Positions 24,098 through 33,195 of a DNA stretch of 64,000 nucleotides are shown here, in pieces (position 1 is the first letter of the stretch; every line of letters begins with the position of its first letter). The stretch is from NCBI RefSeq assembly GCF_001541315.1, contig NZ_LMVK01000004.1, positions 1-64,000 of the forward strand, in the 5' to 3' direction. The stretch comes from Agrobacterium tumefaciens str. B6 (lineage in GTDB: Bacteria; Pseudomonadota; Alphaproteobacteria; Rhizobiales; Rhizobiaceae). The notes under the pieces are model-generated. The model was not told where the DNA came from. It saw only the letters and a list, made by a program, of their open reading frames with translations, and searched no databases. A program made the position numbers and the translations under genes.

Positions 24098-26908
24098 TCA
24101 GCGCTTGAAGGTGGAGGCGATCAAAGTTGTCCTGTCTACCGATCCAATGAATGGACCGCCAGAAACTGTAACTCTGAACGTCGTGGAAGATTGACCGAAC
24201 GCAGGGGTGTAGAGAACGATGTCGCTCCCAACGTAACGGAATCCGCTGGCATCATCGGTCGAGTTGAAGATGCAGAAGTTGCTCACTTCGCCGCCGTTCG
24301 TGATGTTCTGGGTGACAATTTGTGACTTGCCATTGACTGTTCCGCCAGAAATCAGCTTGCTTGCGATATCGAGGCGCACAGTTGGTGAGCCGAACCCGTG
24401 ACTAACGGTGACATCGAATGTCCCTGTGTCATTTCTTGAATTGGCGTCTACTCTTGTAATCGCGCCAGGCTCGATGTTCGATGTGCCGACGGTCAGTGTC
24501 CCGATGTATGCATTCGAGATATCGACGTTGCCCAGAACTCCCGACAAAGCCGAAAGCATATTTACCCTGACCTCATCGAGATAGAGAACACCCGACTGGA
24601 AGACGAACGGGCGCTTTATCGTGGCATCGTCGTCGCTTACCATGACGACCTGCCCGGCTTTCATGATGATGCGCGTCGGATTGGCCGGGTTCGAGGGCAC
24701 ATCCATCAGGAATGATGCCGAACGATAGTTCTCATCGTTGACAGCAGCCGTGATGCCATATCGGGCAGAGTAACCGACAGGAGCTGCAACAGCAGCCCAT
24801 GCGATGTTGATAGACGCCGTGTTGCCGCCCAGCGCCGCCGTCAGGCTTTCAACTTTGCCAGCAACGGCCATGGTCTCATTGACGGCAAGCTGGATATCTT
24901 CTCGATATTCAGCACGCGCGGCGCCAAGCTCCACAGAAAGCTCTCTGGCGAGATTTCGCGTGTCCTTATAGGCAACCGTCGCCAGTTCCATCATGCCCGC
25001 TATCAGGCCGTCTATGGCATCCTGTGCGGTTCTGGTGCTGTTCCGCAGCCAGCCAAGAGCTTCTTCCACGCCGGACAGATCAACCTCGGCAAAAACCGTC
25101 TGGTTGCCGGTAATGTTCGCGGAGGTAACCCACGGCGTGTATGTCTTGAACCGGTCAGGAACCGTGCGGATCGTAGCCCGAGCGTTGTAGAAGACGCCAG
25201 AGATCACATCCTTGGAGGTCTGATATGTGCCGGCCTCCGGGTCTTTGCAGACATCGGTGTAAACCGTCGTCTGGCCGCTGATCCGATACTCAAAGATAAC
25301 TTCAATGATCGATGGGTCTTGCGGCGGATCCCAGGTGAACCGCAACACAGGGGTCTGGAACCCTTCGGCTCCCTCAATCATGCCGGTAGCAACCGTGAAG
25401 TTTTGCACGGTCGTCAGGATAGAAGGGTTGATCGGCGGCGTCGGCGGGATAACTACCGGGCCGGGGTCAATATCACCATCATCATAGATATCGGCGCTGG
25501 TCTCGGACAGCCGCAACGTAATGTTGAAGCTCTCGTCGCACAGCCACTCGGAAATCATCCATGTGCGGCCATTCCAGACGATCCACTCACCTTCCTGCAC
25601 CTTCAGGCCGACCCGCAGGCTGACAGGCAAGGTTGCCGTGCCACCCATACGGTTCTGGCGATAGCGGATGGTCAGGAGGTACTGCGCAATATCCGGGTCA
25701 GTGACCTGAAGGAAATCGTTGCTGGTCTGCCGATTGCGACCGTCGGCGGCCACGTCGGCATTTGAATAGACAGGCTTAAGGCTCTGCGGGTTCCACAGGT
25801 CCTCAATGGACAGGAACTGGCCGGAGATATGGTTATACCGCTCGAAAGCCGACTTCTTGAACTGGTACTCGCTGTCTCGACCGATATCGAGATCGTCCTT
25901 TGTAATCTCCAGCACCGGAATTTGAGGAGCGCCGGCAATCACGCCAGAAAGTCCGCGACGATTCAGGCCATAGCCCGCCATCGCGTCTTCGAACTCCTTC
26001 AGGATTTCCGTGTGGTCGTCAGCTCCGGTTACCCAAATACCGCATTCATAGGTCGGCTTCCCGGCCTTGATGGTGTCGCAGACGTTCATGGCGACGAAGT
26101 ACGTTGCCAGATCCAGTTGACCGAGCGACTTGCCCTCACCGATCAGTGTGCGGCCAGAGTTCAGCGCCCGAAGACCAAGCTGATAGTTCAAGCGGTGCAC
26201 AGCCGGGTTGCGCGTGAATACCCACGTCGCCGGATCGTTGATGCGCTGCGGGCCAGAGCCGCCGGCAACCGTGGAGTCCTTGCGCGGGTCATACTCGCGC
26301 AGACCACGCATGACGAATTCGAAATCGGGCTTGCCCTTCTCGAATAGCGCGCTGTCATAGAGGCGTTCGACAACTACATAGCAAAGGCCGGCGTTGACGC
26401 TTGTGCTTTTCCAGACATTACCGACGACCACCGTGTCAGCGACCAGTTTAGCATCCACAGGCTGACCGGGACGGCCATCGTAGAACCGGATCGAAATCTT
26501 GTCGCTGAAGCCATCAACGTGATAGTGCGCAGCCTCCCCGCCGACGTTCCCGACCTGAATCAGCGCACGGCGTTCGCCATAGACGAAGCAATAGTTTTCG
26601 AGGCCATCGCACCAACCGTTCGCGAGAGCAAAGACTTCGCCGTTGAACTTATTGCCCTGCCCCCATTTGGCATAATAGAGGCGCTGGCCTTTAGTCTTGC
26701 CGTGGCCGTAGAGCGCCTGAACGTCAATGTCGCCGCCGTACTGCGTCTCACCCTGCACAGCCGTATAGGTGCGCTTCTTGGGCCGCTTGAGGTAGCTGAA
26801 TGCAAGGCTGGTGCCGAAAGCCAGCGCGCCGCCGATTAGCGTTGCCGCAAGCGTAGAGCCAGCAAAAAGCGCTCCGGCAATCGCCGTCCCGATAGCGGTA
26901 AAAATCAT
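24098..26908 (-). CDS. Tail tip / host-specificity protein, lambda J-like
   Basis: This 936-residue protein starts with a hydrophobic Gly/Ala segment (GTAIAGALFAGSTLAATLIGG), as many J-like proteins do. It then has the tip hub domains, fibronectin-like beta modules (near 520-620: PVLRFTWDPPQDPSIIEVIF) and a C-terminal receptor-side region. It would close the tail tube and hold the fibres. It lies after the NlpC/P60 gene with six bases between, as in lambda K-I-J. Length is within the usual 900-1300 range. Confidence 0.85.
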   Translation of the reverse strand: MIFTAIGTAIAGALFAGSTLAATLIGGALAFGTSLAFSYLKRPKKRTYTAVQGETQYGGDIDVQALYGHGKTKGQRLYYAKWGQGNKFNGEVFALANGWCDGLENYCFVYGERRALIQVGNVGGEAAHYHVDGFSDKISIRFYDGRPGQPVDAKLVADTVVVGNVWKSTSVNAGLCYVVVERLYDSALFEKGKPDFEFVMRGLREYDPRKDSTVAGGSGPQRINDPATWVFTRNPAVHRLNYQLGLRALNSGRTLIGEGKSLGQLDLATYFVAMNVCDTIKAGKPTYECGIWVTGADDHTEILKEFEDAMAGYGLNRRGLSGVIAGAPQIPVLEITKDDLDIGRDSEYQFKKSAFERYNHISGQFLSIEDLWNPQSLKPVYSNADVAADGRNRQTSNDFLQVTDPDIAQYLLTIRYRQNRMGGTATLPVSLRVGLKVQEGEWIVWNGRTWMISEWLCDESFNITLRLSETSADIYDDGDIDPGPVVIPPTPPINPSILTTVQNFTVATGMIEGAEGFQTPVLRFTWDPPQDPSIIEVIFEYRISGQTTVYTDVCKDPEAGTYQTSKDVISGVFYNARATIRTVPDRFKTYTPWVTSANITGNQTVFAEVDLSGVEEALGWLRNSTRTAQDAIDGLIAGMMELATVAYKDTRNLARELSVELGAARAEYREDIQLAVNETMAVAGKVESLTAALGGNTASINIAWAAVAAPVGYSARYGITAAVNDENYRSASFLMDVPSNPANPTRIIMKAGQVVMVSDDDATIKRPFVFQSGVLYLDEVRVNMLSALSGVLGNVDISNAYIGTLTVGTSNIEPGAITRVDANSRNDTGTFDVTVSHGFGSPTVRLDIASKLISGGTVNGKSQIVTQNITNGGEVSNFCIFNSTDDASGFRYVGSDIVLYTPAFGQSSTTFRVTVSGGPFIGSVDRTTLIASTFKR

Positions 26909-26914
26909 TGACGA

Positions 26915-27319
26915 TTATCCGATGTGAAAGGCGGCGATGACTTCCCCGAGGCCGTAATCCTGTCGGCCGTCCGGTGTTTTCGTGACGAAGCGTGTTCCGA
27001 GGCAGATGCCGACATGCTCGGCGCCATCAGCGAGGCGAAGAATGACGAGATCGCCCAGCCGCGCCTCACCGGCCCCCTTAGGAGCTTGTTCAAGCTCGGT
27101 TTCAAAGAATGTTACCAGAGACTTGTGCTTGCGCTTCCTGAGCGCTCTCTGGGCGCCTGCGAGGGTCTTGTAGCTGCCGAGATACTTCTTGGCCGTCTCA
27201 GCGCCCGTGAGCGCGTCAATCATCGCGCAGCCCAAGAAGAAGCAATCGGCAGAGCCATAGGCATACGGCTTCGCCAGCTCCGCGTTCAGCGTAGCTTCGA
27301 CAATTCGGAAACGGTTCAT
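26915..27319 (-). CDS. NlpC/P60-type tail assembly peptidase (DUF6950-like)
   Basis: This 134-residue protein has a Cys in ADCFFLGCAMIDAL and a His in HVGICLG, matching the catalytic Cys and His of NlpC/P60 cysteine peptidases. Lambda gpK is the analogue: it processes tail or cell-wall material at the tip. ATG 27319 is behind AAGG and overlaps the end of the previous gene. The domain is small and close to what I recall as DUF6950. Confidence 0.75.
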   Translation of the reverse strand: MNRFRIVEATLNAELAKPYAYGSADCFFLGCAMIDALTGAETAKKYLGSYKTLAGAQRALRKRKHKSLVTFFETELEQAPKGAGEARLGDLVILRLADGAEHVGICLGTRFVTKTPDGRQDYGLGEVIAAFHIG

Positions 27320-27323
27320 GTGG

Positions 27324-27911
27324 TCAGCCTTGCCTCTGGCCCCATTCCTCGGGAATGGTGGCATTCGTGGCCACATATTCGAGGCCGGTGTCTGTGGGGC
27401 TATTGTCGAATTGCTGTTCTGCGATGGAGCGCTTGACGCCCGTGGAGCCGCGCGCCGAACGCCCCGGCGGCTGCAGATCGATTTCCATCGTCAGCGTTCG
27501 CTCAGACCCCGATACGGCACCCTTGTTGTAACGCACCTGGTCGATCTCATAGATGGACGATGCGAGGATGCCCAAGACCTCGTTGCTGTTAGGCACGCCG
27601 CAGAGATGGGCAATAATGACCGGGGAGTTCTGGTAGTCGAACTCCTCGATCTTGGCGATTGCATCCTCTGGATCGGTCACCGGGATATTTGAGAACGTGA
27701 TGGTGCGCGTCGTGACCGCCGTTCCCACCGCCGACGTCATGCTTCCGATGTCCAGAAACCGGTTCGGCAGATAGACGAGGCCATTATAGGTGTAGGACCG
27801 GCCGCCGCGATGGTAACCTACCGTTTTGCCGGGGAGATCGAAGCGAATGAGGTCGAGGCGGGCGATCCGCCCCTTTTCAATCTGTGCTGCGACGACTGGA
27901 TCAAGGCTCAT
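27324..27911 (-). CDS. Tail tip assembly protein (DUF2163-like)
   Basis: This 195-residue protein is beta-rich, with no catalytic motif. Its position before the NlpC/P60 gene and after a short gene behind the tape measure corresponds to the lambda L/M region. The sequence (LDLIRFDLPGKTVGYHRGG, YLPNRFLDIGSMTSAVG) recalls phage proteins annotated DUF2163. It shares 11 bases with its upstream neighbour. Confidence 0.6.
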   Translation of the reverse strand: MSLDPVVAAQIEKGRIARLDLIRFDLPGKTVGYHRGGRSYTYNGLVYLPNRFLDIGSMTSAVGTAVTTRTITFSNIPVTDPEDAIAKIEEFDYQNSPVIIAHLCGVPNSNEVLGILASSIYEIDQVRYNKGAVSGSERTLTMEIDLQPPGRSARGSTGVKRSIAEQQFDNSPTDTGLEYVATNATIPEEWGQRQG

Positions 27912-28185
27912 GGCCCCGCCTCATTATAGCATCAGCGATGGCAATTGCCGTCGACACCGACATGTAGTGCGGGGACATCTGGTGCAGGGCTCTTATGGCG
28001 CATGCTCTACGCTCCGCCAAAACAGGGTCCTGCGTATCCTCAGGGATAACCGAATTAATCTGCCCGATTTCTTCCTCGACCCTTGGCCGAATATGCTCGA
28101 ACGGATCGTAATTTGCCGTGATGTATCTGACATCGACATAGCAGGCAGACTGCGACACGACCAACTTTTCTGGGGTATTGCTCAT
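27901..28185 (-). CDS. Small tail-region protein (94 aa)
   Basis: This soluble, mainly helical protein is of unknown function. It is coupled by ATGA overlap to the gene before it and by an 11-base overlap to the gene after it, so it belongs to the tail operon. The C-terminal SVSTAIAIADAIMRRG is probably one helix. Confidence 0.55.
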   Translation of the reverse strand: MSNTPEKLVVSQSACYVDVRYITANYDPFEHIRPRVEEEIGQINSVIPEDTQDPVLAERRACAIRALHQMSPHYMSVSTAIAIADAIMRRGHEP

Positions 28186-28835
28186 GATACGAAGACCTCT
28201 GTCGCGCGGAATGAGGGCTCGCGGTTATCCCACGACTTGGCGCCGGAATAGCTGTCTGGATCAATCTGCATCGTGCAGGACGGCTTTTCGAAATGAACCG
28301 TCGCGCTTGATGTGAAATGATCTCTGTCGACTGGATGGCGGACATTGAGTGTGACAAAGCCGTTCACGTCGGATGTCGCCGGAGCAATCACCCGGTGCAG
28401 AGACCGCTTGAGGACCGACATTCGCAGTTCGACATAATCGCCGGGGGAGAAGATGAACGCCGCCGGCAGACCGCCAACGTTCAACTGCGTGGTTCCGGTG
28501 ATCGCCTGAAGGAAAGCGTCACCGTTGAAGGCACCCCCGCCCGCCTTGGTGCCGGAGAGCGGAGAGCCTGTGTCCATTGCGATTGGCCGTGGACGGAAGA
28601 CATCGTAACCAAGGAACGTTTCCCCGTCGTCTCCCGCCTGCATCATGAAGGCATCCATCAGGCCGAACTTGGCCTTGTCCAGCCAAGTGGCCTGATAGGT
28701 TGCCCGCCAGTACGGAGTGCCAAACGACTGAGATTCCGTCCTTCGGCCTTCCATTCGGTTGATGCTGCGTGGCTGCACCGGGTCGAAGTTGCATTCCCTC
28801 CACCCGACAGCAGGGAGCGAAATAGGATCAGCCAT
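28182..28835 (-). CDS. Minor tail protein (217 aa)
   Basis: This is a beta-rich protein without membrane spans. The start (LPAVGWRECNFDPVQPRSIN, then EGRRTESQSFG) resembles minor tail proteins lying directly after tape measure genes in siphoviruses with a lambda-type tail, the place of gpM. It overlaps the tape measure stop by eight bases. Confidence 0.65.
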   Translation of the reverse strand: MADPISLPAVGWRECNFDPVQPRSINRMEGRRTESQSFGTPYWRATYQATWLDKAKFGLMDAFMMQAGDDGETFLGYDVFRPRPIAMDTGSPLSGTKAGGGAFNGDAFLQAITGTTQLNVGGLPAAFIFSPGDYVELRMSVLKRSLHRVIAPATSDVNGFVTLNVRHPVDRDHFTSSATVHFEKPSCTMQIDPDSYSGAKSWDNREPSFRATEVFVS

Positions 28836-30948
28836 TCTGCGCCTGCCCGTTCTGATAGAGGTTCTGCTGTGCCTTGTTGTTCTGCTTTACGACGGCTGTT
28901 GACACGTGGACCGCCTCACTACGGGCCACGTCTTTGACGTAGGCTTGGAGGTTCCCGTTTTCATCGACCGAAACCCCAACCGTGACATGCATAGACTGCG
29001 GCATATTGCTGTTTGCAGCCGCCGCGCCGCCAGAGAAAGCGGTTCCAAGCCGATGATTAGGCACTACCTGTTCGCCGCCGCCGAACTTAACGATTTCCGG
29101 GCCTTCTTCGCCAACAAGCGCATATCCTGCCCGAGCCGAAGCTGTGCCGCTTGCATACATCGCTCCTGTTGGTGCAGCTGGGAAGTAATTCAGCCCCTTG
29201 CCACCTCCACCGAATAGACCGCCGAACAGACTAGAAAGCCAGCCACCGCCCCCAGACGAGGAACCGGCATTCGACACCTTGAAAACCGCGTCGAGAACCT
29301 CATTCAGCAGTTTATCAGTGATCCGATCCAGAACGTTCAGAGCCGCATTGCTGAACGATTCCCAGAAGGATTCGCCGTTCTTCAACCCGTCGCGCAGATC
29401 GTTGATGAAGCCCGCCGTCGTGTTCTTCACGAAGTTGACCGCTTCCGTGGCCTTTTTAGTCGCCTCTGTGAGCTTGTTCTGCTCGACAACAGCCTGCGCG
29501 TAGCTTTCCGCCTGTGCACTGATCTGGGCCGTCAGTTCAGGCGTTATCGCCTTCTTGTCCTTCTCGGCCGCCAGCAGCAGATCCGTTTCGACCTTCGCCT
29601 TTGCGACGGCATAGCCGTAATCGCTCACCAGCGGGTTCAACGTAGCCTGTGCGGCTGTCTGAGCCTGCAAGGCGCGGGTCTGTTCGGCGATCGAGGCTGT
29701 GGCCGTCTGATATGCCTTCTGCTTTGCGCCGCCGGATCCTTTGACCTTCGGGAGCCCCGACAACTCCACAGTCGGGCGGCCTCCGGGTACAGGTCCATTG
29801 TCAGGGAGCGGGAAAGCCGTTCCTTGGATCGTTGCATCAGCGCCGAACTGGTCTGTGCGACCTGCGCTGCGCCATGTCCTTGGGTCATTCATGCGATCGA
29901 GCCCAGGAAGGCTGGAGGCTTCGTTGCGGAAGTTCGCGGCGGCATTGATTGCCGAGTTGATTTGCGGCACCAGCGTAGCGAACGCAGCCGCATATCGAAG
30001 GACCGCAGGCGTGCCGTACTGGTCGACAGCGACGTTGACTGCGTCTTGCGCGCGCTTCAGGTCTTCCGACGTGGCGTTGCCCTCCATGATCTTGGACTGC
30101 AGGTCCGTAAAGGAAGACGTGAGGTTTTTGACAACGCCGTTGGTCTCGTCGCCATAACCGCGGAGATTGCGGATTGCGGCCGTATATTCTTCGTTGATGC
30201 GGGCCAGCACGTGCTCGACGGCGGTGTATTGCGCAGCGGAAGCGACGTTTGCCGCATCCATCAGGCCTTTCGCCTTGGCGGCGCGCTCCATCTCATCGGC
30301 ATAGGCCCGCATCTGGGGCGCGGCATCGCCCCAATCGCTCGCGACCTGCTGGATGAGTGCGCTCTGCTCCTTGAGCGTCATGTTTGCCTCGGACCCGCGC
30401 GAGAACCATTCCGAGAAATACGAGATAGCAGCCGTGCCGAGCAGAACGAAGCCCGTAGTGATAAGGCCAAGAGGGCTGATGAACCCAGCGAGAGTGGACC
30501 TCAGTGCGCCCATGACGCCGGTAAGCTGCCCGCCGTACATCGTCACCTGTGGCAACTGCTGAGCAAGGAGCATAAAAGGAGACTGCCCCATCGCCATCAT
30601 CGTCGCGATGTCCTGGAACTGGAAAGCCAAGTTTTGCACCTGCTGCCGCGCAACACCCGCAGACTGTCCAAGTGATCTGACGCCCGTAGTGCCGAGGGAA
30701 CCAGCGCGCTGGGCGGCCAGAGAAGCAGCCGCAAGCGCCTTGGCCGCAGCGTTCGACGTCTTCTCAACCGAGCCCATAGCCGCGGCCATAGCCGTGATCT
30801 CAGATGTGGAAAACTTGCCAGATGCATCAGACAGGCCAGCAGCGGCACGTTCAGCAACGCGAGAGGCATTCGTGAACTGTTTCAGGTCGTTGGTTGCGCT
30901 CTTCACGCCGCCGGATTGGACCTCAATGCCAAGCTGCGCGATATCCAT
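28828..30948 (-). CDS. Tail tape measure protein
   Basis: This 706-residue, Ala-rich helical protein sets tail length. It has the typical N-terminus (IAQLGIEVQSGGVKSATNDL), a prophage tail-length domain with QNLAFQFQDIATMMAMGQSP near 110, hydrophobic stretches near 160-190 (SPLGLITTGFVLLGTAAISY) and a Gly-rich SSSGGGGWLSSLFGGLFGGG segment near 590. At about 1 residue per 0.15 nm it predicts a tail of roughly 100 nm. It lies after the frameshifted chaperone, separated from it by a small plus-strand gene. Confidence 0.92.
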   Translation of the reverse strand: MDIAQLGIEVQSGGVKSATNDLKQFTNASRVAERAAAGLSDASGKFSTSEITAMAAAMGSVEKTSNAAAKALAAASLAAQRAGSLGTTGVRSLGQSAGVARQQVQNLAFQFQDIATMMAMGQSPFMLLAQQLPQVTMYGGQLTGVMGALRSTLAGFISPLGLITTGFVLLGTAAISYFSEWFSRGSEANMTLKEQSALIQQVASDWGDAAPQMRAYADEMERAAKAKGLMDAANVASAAQYTAVEHVLARINEEYTAAIRNLRGYGDETNGVVKNLTSSFTDLQSKIMEGNATSEDLKRAQDAVNVAVDQYGTPAVLRYAAAFATLVPQINSAINAAANFRNEASSLPGLDRMNDPRTWRSAGRTDQFGADATIQGTAFPLPDNGPVPGGRPTVELSGLPKVKGSGGAKQKAYQTATASIAEQTRALQAQTAAQATLNPLVSDYGYAVAKAKVETDLLLAAEKDKKAITPELTAQISAQAESYAQAVVEQNKLTEATKKATEAVNFVKNTTAGFINDLRDGLKNGESFWESFSNAALNVLDRITDKLLNEVLDAVFKVSNAGSSSGGGGWLSSLFGGLFGGGGKGLNYFPAAPTGAMYASGTASARAGYALVGEEGPEIVKFGGGEQVVPNHRLGTAFSGGAAAANSNMPQSMHVTVGVSVDENGNLQAYVKDVARSEAVHVSTAVVKQNNKAQQNLYQNGQAQNG

Positions 30949-31008
30949 AGGGCTTTACCTTCCGGCGTTTCAATGCGTATGGTTCCGGCAACCTCAGAGG
31001 GAGCCAGA

Positions 31009-31269
31009 ATGGACGGTTGGTTGAAATTTCTGATTGCTACTGCCTGCGTCGTGATTATCGCGGGCGGCGGGTATTTCGCTTGGAGTGAGTACCAGCAGAA
31101 AAAGGCCGCCGAGGCAGCTTCTCAAGAAAGAACGATGATCAATGGTTGTCGCGCCACTCTGACGCGCGAAGGATCGCCATCAAAGGCGCTACGGGATCAC
31201 TGTGCGGCGAATGGATACATCACTCGCGAACAGGCCGCGAAGGCCGACAGAGGCGAGTTCACAAACTAA
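31009..31269 (+). CDS. Small single-span membrane protein, opposite strand (86 aa)
   Basis: The protein has one N-terminal span (WLKFLIATACVVIIAGGGYF) and a basic tail with one Cys (INGCRATLTREGS). GAGGGAG lies just before ATG 31009. It is the only plus-strand gene between the tape measure and the tail chaperone, so it interrupts the late operon like a cargo gene expressed in the lysogen. Membrane location and position would suit a superinfection-exclusion factor, but that is inference only. Confidence 0.6.
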   Translation: MDGWLKFLIATACVVIIAGGGYFAWSEYQQKKAAEAASQERTMINGCRATLTREGSPSKALRDHCAANGYITREQAAKADRGEFTN

Positions 31270-32029
31270 CCGGCCGCCCTCGCCTTCCGCTGCACTTCCA
31301 TCTCTTCGGCCAGCGCATTCCGATATCCGTCATCCATGCGGATCAGGATGCCTACTTCCTCACGCAGAAGCAGCTCACCGGTGATGCGAGACCATGCGTC
31401 GATCTCGGGATAGCTGATCGCCTGCGGCCCATTAGCGCCGTGCTGACGTCTGGCATGCAATTGCCAGAACCAAGCCCAGATATGCTCTATATCCTCGCGG
31501 ATTTCTGGTTCTTCCGGGTTCTCGTCTGCCTTATCGAAGCGCTCATTGAACTCCCGACGGGTGAGGATGACTTTCGTTTTCGGCCCGTCGTTGAGCTCGT
31601 ATCCGGGCGTCTCCCATTTTGCGATGTGGGAGACAGCGGCGACTAGCTCGTCGCCGACTGCTCGAAAAAAGCGGCTTCATTCCCCAGAGCGAGATCGATC
31701 TGCTTCGCCAGCGCCGGCACTTGGAGAAGCTTGCGCTTGTTGGCGGCGTTGCAGGCGGGTTTCTTGTCACCGGCCAGATTGGCGTCACCGGTGAACTCCC
31801 AGCCGACGATAGCAGCCGACAGGATCGCGACAGTGTTGTCGTCAATCCTCTCGGCAGTGACATTGTTGCGGCCGCCCCTGAGGGCCTTGTTTTTCAGGGT
31901 GCGCTCAACAGTCTTCACCTCGTCGCTCTCGAGGCTCTGCAGTTCGACCTTCACGCCCAGCGGCGCGTCAGTGCCGGGGTGCTTAAGGTCGACGGTGATG
32001 GTGTTCGGTACGAGTTTCAGAAGGTCCAT
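31266..32029 (-). CDS. Tail assembly chaperone, long form by -1 frameshift (GT-type, 254 aa)
   Basis: A slippery T-TTT-TTC heptamer at 31670-31664 lies near the 3' end of the short chaperone. A -1 shift there joins residues 1-122 of the short form to 132 further residues in a frame that is open down to 31266 and has no good start of its own near the junction. Lambda G/GT works the same way. The extension includes WETPGYELNDG, IEHIWAWFWQLHARRQHG and WSRITGELLLREEVG. The long form binds the tape measure, the short form coats it. Confidence 0.8.
31643..32029 (-). CDS. Tail assembly chaperone, short form (G-type, 128 aa)
   Basis: This acidic, soluble protein lies between the tail tube gene and the tape measure. 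The product starts MDLLKLVPNTITVDLKHPGT and ends FFEQSATS. It starts eight bases after the tube protein's stop codon. The slippery sequence within its last codons makes the long form described at 31266-32029. Confidence 0.82.
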   Translation of the reverse strand: MDLLKLVPNTITVDLKHPGTDAPLGVKVELQSLESDEVKTVERTLKNKALRGGRNNVTAERIDDNTVAILSAAIVGWEFTGDANLAGDKKPACNAANKRKLLQVPALAKQIDLALGNEAAFFEQSATS

Positions 32030-32037
32030 TGGTCACC

Positions 32038-32526
32038 TTACGGAGTTTCGACAGGGGCGATGAAGAGCGGGCGCTGATCCGTGAAGGCCACAGTATAGCT
32101 CTCGCGCACGAAATCATCCGTGCCACCGCCGAGAAGCTGCGGACCCGTTACCGGACCGGCCGCATACATGATGGTGTTCGACCAGTCCTCGGACGGCGCA
32201 TCGGCGTATTCGACCTTGACCGCATAATAGAACTTGGTCAGCGCAGCGGCGCGGATGGCGATCTGGCCGGGATCATCGAAGATGCGCGCGACCTCGATCG
32301 ACAGTTCGCCGGCGTCTTCCACGCCCTTGGCCTTGGAACGAACGTCCGTGTCGAGCGTGTCGTAGTTGACGATGTTCGGCGCCGAGCCGTAGTCGCCCAG
32401 GTTTCCAACCGACTTGATTTCGGTGAACGTGAGCGCGCCGAAAGCAGCGGCATTGAGCGGGAGCGTAACCGGGGCGGTGCTGATCGACACTTTCGTGCCT
32501 GCCAGCGTGGTTTTGATGCCTGCCAT
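32038..32526 (-). CDS. Major tail (tube) protein
   Basis: This 162-residue protein follows the tail terminator gene and precedes the chaperone, the standard place for the tube protein. It is beta-rich: KTTLAGTKVSISTAPVTL at the start and IKSVGNLGDYGS, then SYTVAFTDQRPLF at the end. The size fits a lambda V-like core without the extra Ig domain. Confidence 0.78.
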   Translation of the reverse strand: MAGIKTTLAGTKVSISTAPVTLPLNAAAFGALTFTEIKSVGNLGDYGSAPNIVNYDTLDTDVRSKAKGVEDAGELSIEVARIFDDPGQIAIRAAALTKFYYAVKVEYADAPSEDWSNTIMYAAGPVTGPQLLGGGTDDFVRESYTVAFTDQRPLFIAPVETP

Positions 32527-32540
32527 GGGGATATCCTTTC

Positions 32541-32966
32541 CTATGCGAAGGCGTGATAACGAATGCTGACCGGCACTTGCACGCGGTCGGTTTCTTGGAG
32601 TGGTGACGCAGCGTAGGGCTTGCGATCGATGATGATCTTGAGCCCGTCGGCGTAAATCGTGGTGCCCTTTGCGAAGTGGGCGATGATCTTGTCAGCGGCT
32701 TCAAGCGGCTTGATGTGGCCGACGCCCTTCTTCCAGAACACCGAGACCTGAAAGACGCCGCGGTGCTGTTCCTGCCCTGCCCCAACCTCGCTGTTGGTCG
32801 TCTGGTTTGGCATAAAGAACGCCGCGAGATAATTGTCAGGCTTGGTCTGCCCTGCAGCCGGGAAATCGACACCAGGCATCGCGATCTGAAGCGCGGGCGA
32901 GAACGAGAGCGTTTTAAGATGCTCGATCAGCGCAGCAAGGATTGTTGCGTCCGTTCCCGTCGCCAT
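32541..32966 (-). CDS. Tail terminator-like protein (DUF4128-like)
   Basis: This 141-residue protein has the start ILAALIEHLKTLSFSP followed by beta strands and AADKIIAHFAKGTTI, the layout of tail terminators (lambda U-like, DUF4128). It stops tube growth and joins tail to head. Its start codon shares CATG with the start of a plus-strand open frame. Confidence 0.68.
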   Translation of the reverse strand: MATGTDATILAALIEHLKTLSFSPALQIAMPGVDFPAAGQTKPDNYLAAFFMPNQTTNSEVGAGQEQHRGVFQVSVFWKKGVGHIKPLEAADKIIAHFAKGTTIYADGLKIIIDRKPYAASPLQETDRVQVPVSIRYHAFA

Positions 32967-33195
32967 GTATTCAACCTCTATGTCTGAAAAGTCACCGCTC
33001 AGCGATAACGACGTCTACGACCGCCTGCACGATGCGATACAGGCGCTTGGAGACAACACATGTCTGACGCCGTTGGGCACGGCCACCATGGCCGCCGCTC
33101 TGTCTGCGCTGGTAAATCTGCAAGGATGCCTGCTCATAGCCGCCGAGCGCGGAGACCCGAACAACGGGGCAATCATCGACCCGAGCGCGCTATAG
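32965..33195 (+). CDS. Possible small plus-strand protein (76 aa)
   Basis: An open frame on the plus strand fills the 206-base gap between two leftward genes. Its translation looks protein-like (DVYDRLHDAIQALGDN, TMAAALSALVNLQG). Neither ATG 32965 nor ATG 32980 has a clear ribosome site. It may be another cargo gene or chance. Confidence 0.35.
   Translation: MYSTSMSEKSPLSDNDVYDRLHDAIQALGDNTCLTPLGTATMAAALSALVNLQGCLLIAAERGDPNNGAIIDPSAL

Noticed and set aside
31543..31863. 106-residue minus-strand frame overlapping the chaperone
   Set aside because: It is in the +1 frame with Arg/Ser-rich low-complexity translation. The -1 frame from the slippery site is the one that is open and chaperone-like.
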